From contig JAUVKJ010000090.1 in the NCBI GenBank assembly GCA_030592145.1, positions 1 to 6,864 on the forward strand: a stretch of 6,864 nucleotides of DNA, in the 5' to 3' direction. The stretch's first letter is position 1. Each line of letters starts with the position of its first letter. Below the pieces are notes generated by a model, which was given only the letters and a program-made list of their open reading frames with translations, did no database searches and was not told the DNA's origin. Of this stretch, positions 6,488-6,864 are shown piece after piece. The translations under genes were made by a program, and so were the position numbers. Source of the stretch: Bacteroides sp. (GTDB lineage: Bacteria; Bacteroidota; Bacteroidia; Bacteroidales; SM23-62).

Positions 6488-6518
6488 AGGTCTGCCGGAA
6501 AGGCCAAACCGCAGACCT
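6488..6518. other. Hairpin in the leader region of the TonB-dependent receptor gene
   Basis: AGGTCTGC (6488-6495) pairs perfectly with GCAGACCT (6511-6518). Two more G-C pairs can form inside the stem (GG 6497-6498 with CC 6509-6510) with one bulged C. Outside it, TA (6486-6487) can pair with TA in the TTA after a two-base bulge. No T-run follows, so it is not a standard terminator. It is the most stable structure in the 242-base stretch between waaA and the receptor gene, 132 bases before the ATG. It could be a leader RNA element, an operator-like inverted repeat, or part of a waaA 3' end. Confidence 0.5.
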
Positions 6519-6536
6519 GCTTAAAAATTTCTTAAC

Positions 6537-6557
6537 GAAAAATTAATGCTAATTTTC
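6537..6557. repeat. AT-rich imperfect inverted repeat upstream of the receptor gene
   Basis: GAAAAATTA (6537-6545) and TAATTTTC (6550-6557) are reverse complements apart from one extra A, separated by ATGC. Such AT-rich symmetric sites can be regulator binding sites or UP-like sequence, but low base complexity also makes them common by chance. It lies about 92 bases before the receptor ATG. The remaining bases to the gene are CT- then AT-rich, and I see no full promoter match in them. Confidence 0.4.
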
Positions 6558-6649
6558 CTCAAATCATTATTCCTCTCTCTACTTTTATCTTCATTTGTAT
6601 CGCTAATATTTAATCCTAATCATAACCATTATTATTAAAAACCTGATCT

Positions 6650-6864
6650 ATGATGAAAAACCTGAATCGATTAATCGTGACGCTTTTACTGGCCATGATC
6701 ACTGCGGTGGTATTTGGCCAGGGAATGACCACATCCGGAATGAATGGACGTGTACTTGACGATAACGGTGAGTCTTTAATAGGAGCCACGGTCATTGCTT
6801 TACATAACCCAACCGGATCACAGTTTGCAAGTATCTCTGATGCTGACGGATATTGGAGAATTCC
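6650..6864 (+). CDS. TonB-dependent receptor with N-terminal carboxypeptidase regulatory-like domain (5' part, cut by window edge)
   Basis: The first 71 codons of a gene that continues past the right edge are present. MMKNLNRL, a hydrophobic stretch and VFGQG (21-25) form a Sec signal peptide, cleaved near Gly23/Gln24. The mature start SGMNGRVLDDNGESLIGATV (29-48) and the following SISDADGYWRIP pattern are the carboxypeptidase-D regulatory-like beta-sandwich that precedes the plug and barrel of many Bacteroidota outer-membrane TonB-dependent receptors, including the Oar-like group. Neither plug nor barrel is in the window, so the receptor part is inferred from this typical N-terminus. ATG occurs twice in a row (6650 and 6653); either may start. 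The region before it is A-rich with no Shine-Dalgarno sequence. The substrate cannot be judged; a SusC-type receptor would normally show further features beyond the window edge. Confidence 0.78.
   Translation, partial: MMKNLNRLIVTLLLAMITAVVFGQGMTTSGMNGRVLDDNGESLIGATVIALHNPTGSQFASISDADGYWRI

Overview
The window looks like ordinary chromosomal DNA of a Bacteroidota bacterium, probably of the Bacteroidales/Marinilabiliales type. Four things point there. The glutamyl-tRNA synthetase carries the FPVFPLEW stretch after its KLSKR motif. The right edge starts a TonB-dependent receptor of the carboxypeptidase-regulatory-domain type. Shine-Dalgarno sequences are mostly weak or absent and start regions are A-rich. 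A perfect TAnnTTTG -7 element, typical of this phylum's main sigma factor, precedes gltX. The species cannot be named from this sequence. I see no integrase, transposase, CRISPR array, phage gene, rRNA or tRNA.

Left part (1-2446, minus strand): three co-directional genes, read right to left. They are a lipid-anchored secreted alpha/beta-hydrolase (1265-2446), a class A-type glutaminase glsA (344-1255, GTG start, 9 bases after the hydrolase stop) and the start of a small lipoprotein (1-307, cut by the window edge). The tight hydrolase-glsA spacing suggests one transcript. The lipoprotein, 36 bases further on, may belong to it too.

Middle (2447-3542): an 83-base divergent region separates the hydrolase from a plus-strand gene for an exported, highly charged, probably coiled-coil protein of unknown function (2530-3087). 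After 92 bases comes a small GYD-domain protein (3180-3476). It converges on gltX, whose last codons and stop are imperfectly duplicated just downstream (3513-3556).

Right part (3543-6864): gltX (minus strand) and waaA/kdtA (plus strand; Kdo transfer to lipid A) diverge from a 93-base region. That region holds a clear gltX -7 element and four tandem 7-bp units of consensus GTGANNN. After waaA comes a 242-base stretch with a possible terminator hairpin, a second stable hairpin and an AT-rich inverted repeat. It leads to a TonB-dependent receptor gene (6650 onward), which is cut by the window edge.

The genes are a mix of housekeeping (charging of tRNA-Glu, LPS inner core), nitrogen metabolism (glutaminase) and envelope or secreted functions. 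I do not see a new multi-gene system. The points worth a second look are small: the heptad repeat between gltX and waaA, the duplicated gltX end, the structured leader before the receptor gene, and two unrecognised exported proteins. Three start codons (hydrolase, gltX, waaA) are placed downstream of the longest possible ORF, for reasons given in each entry.
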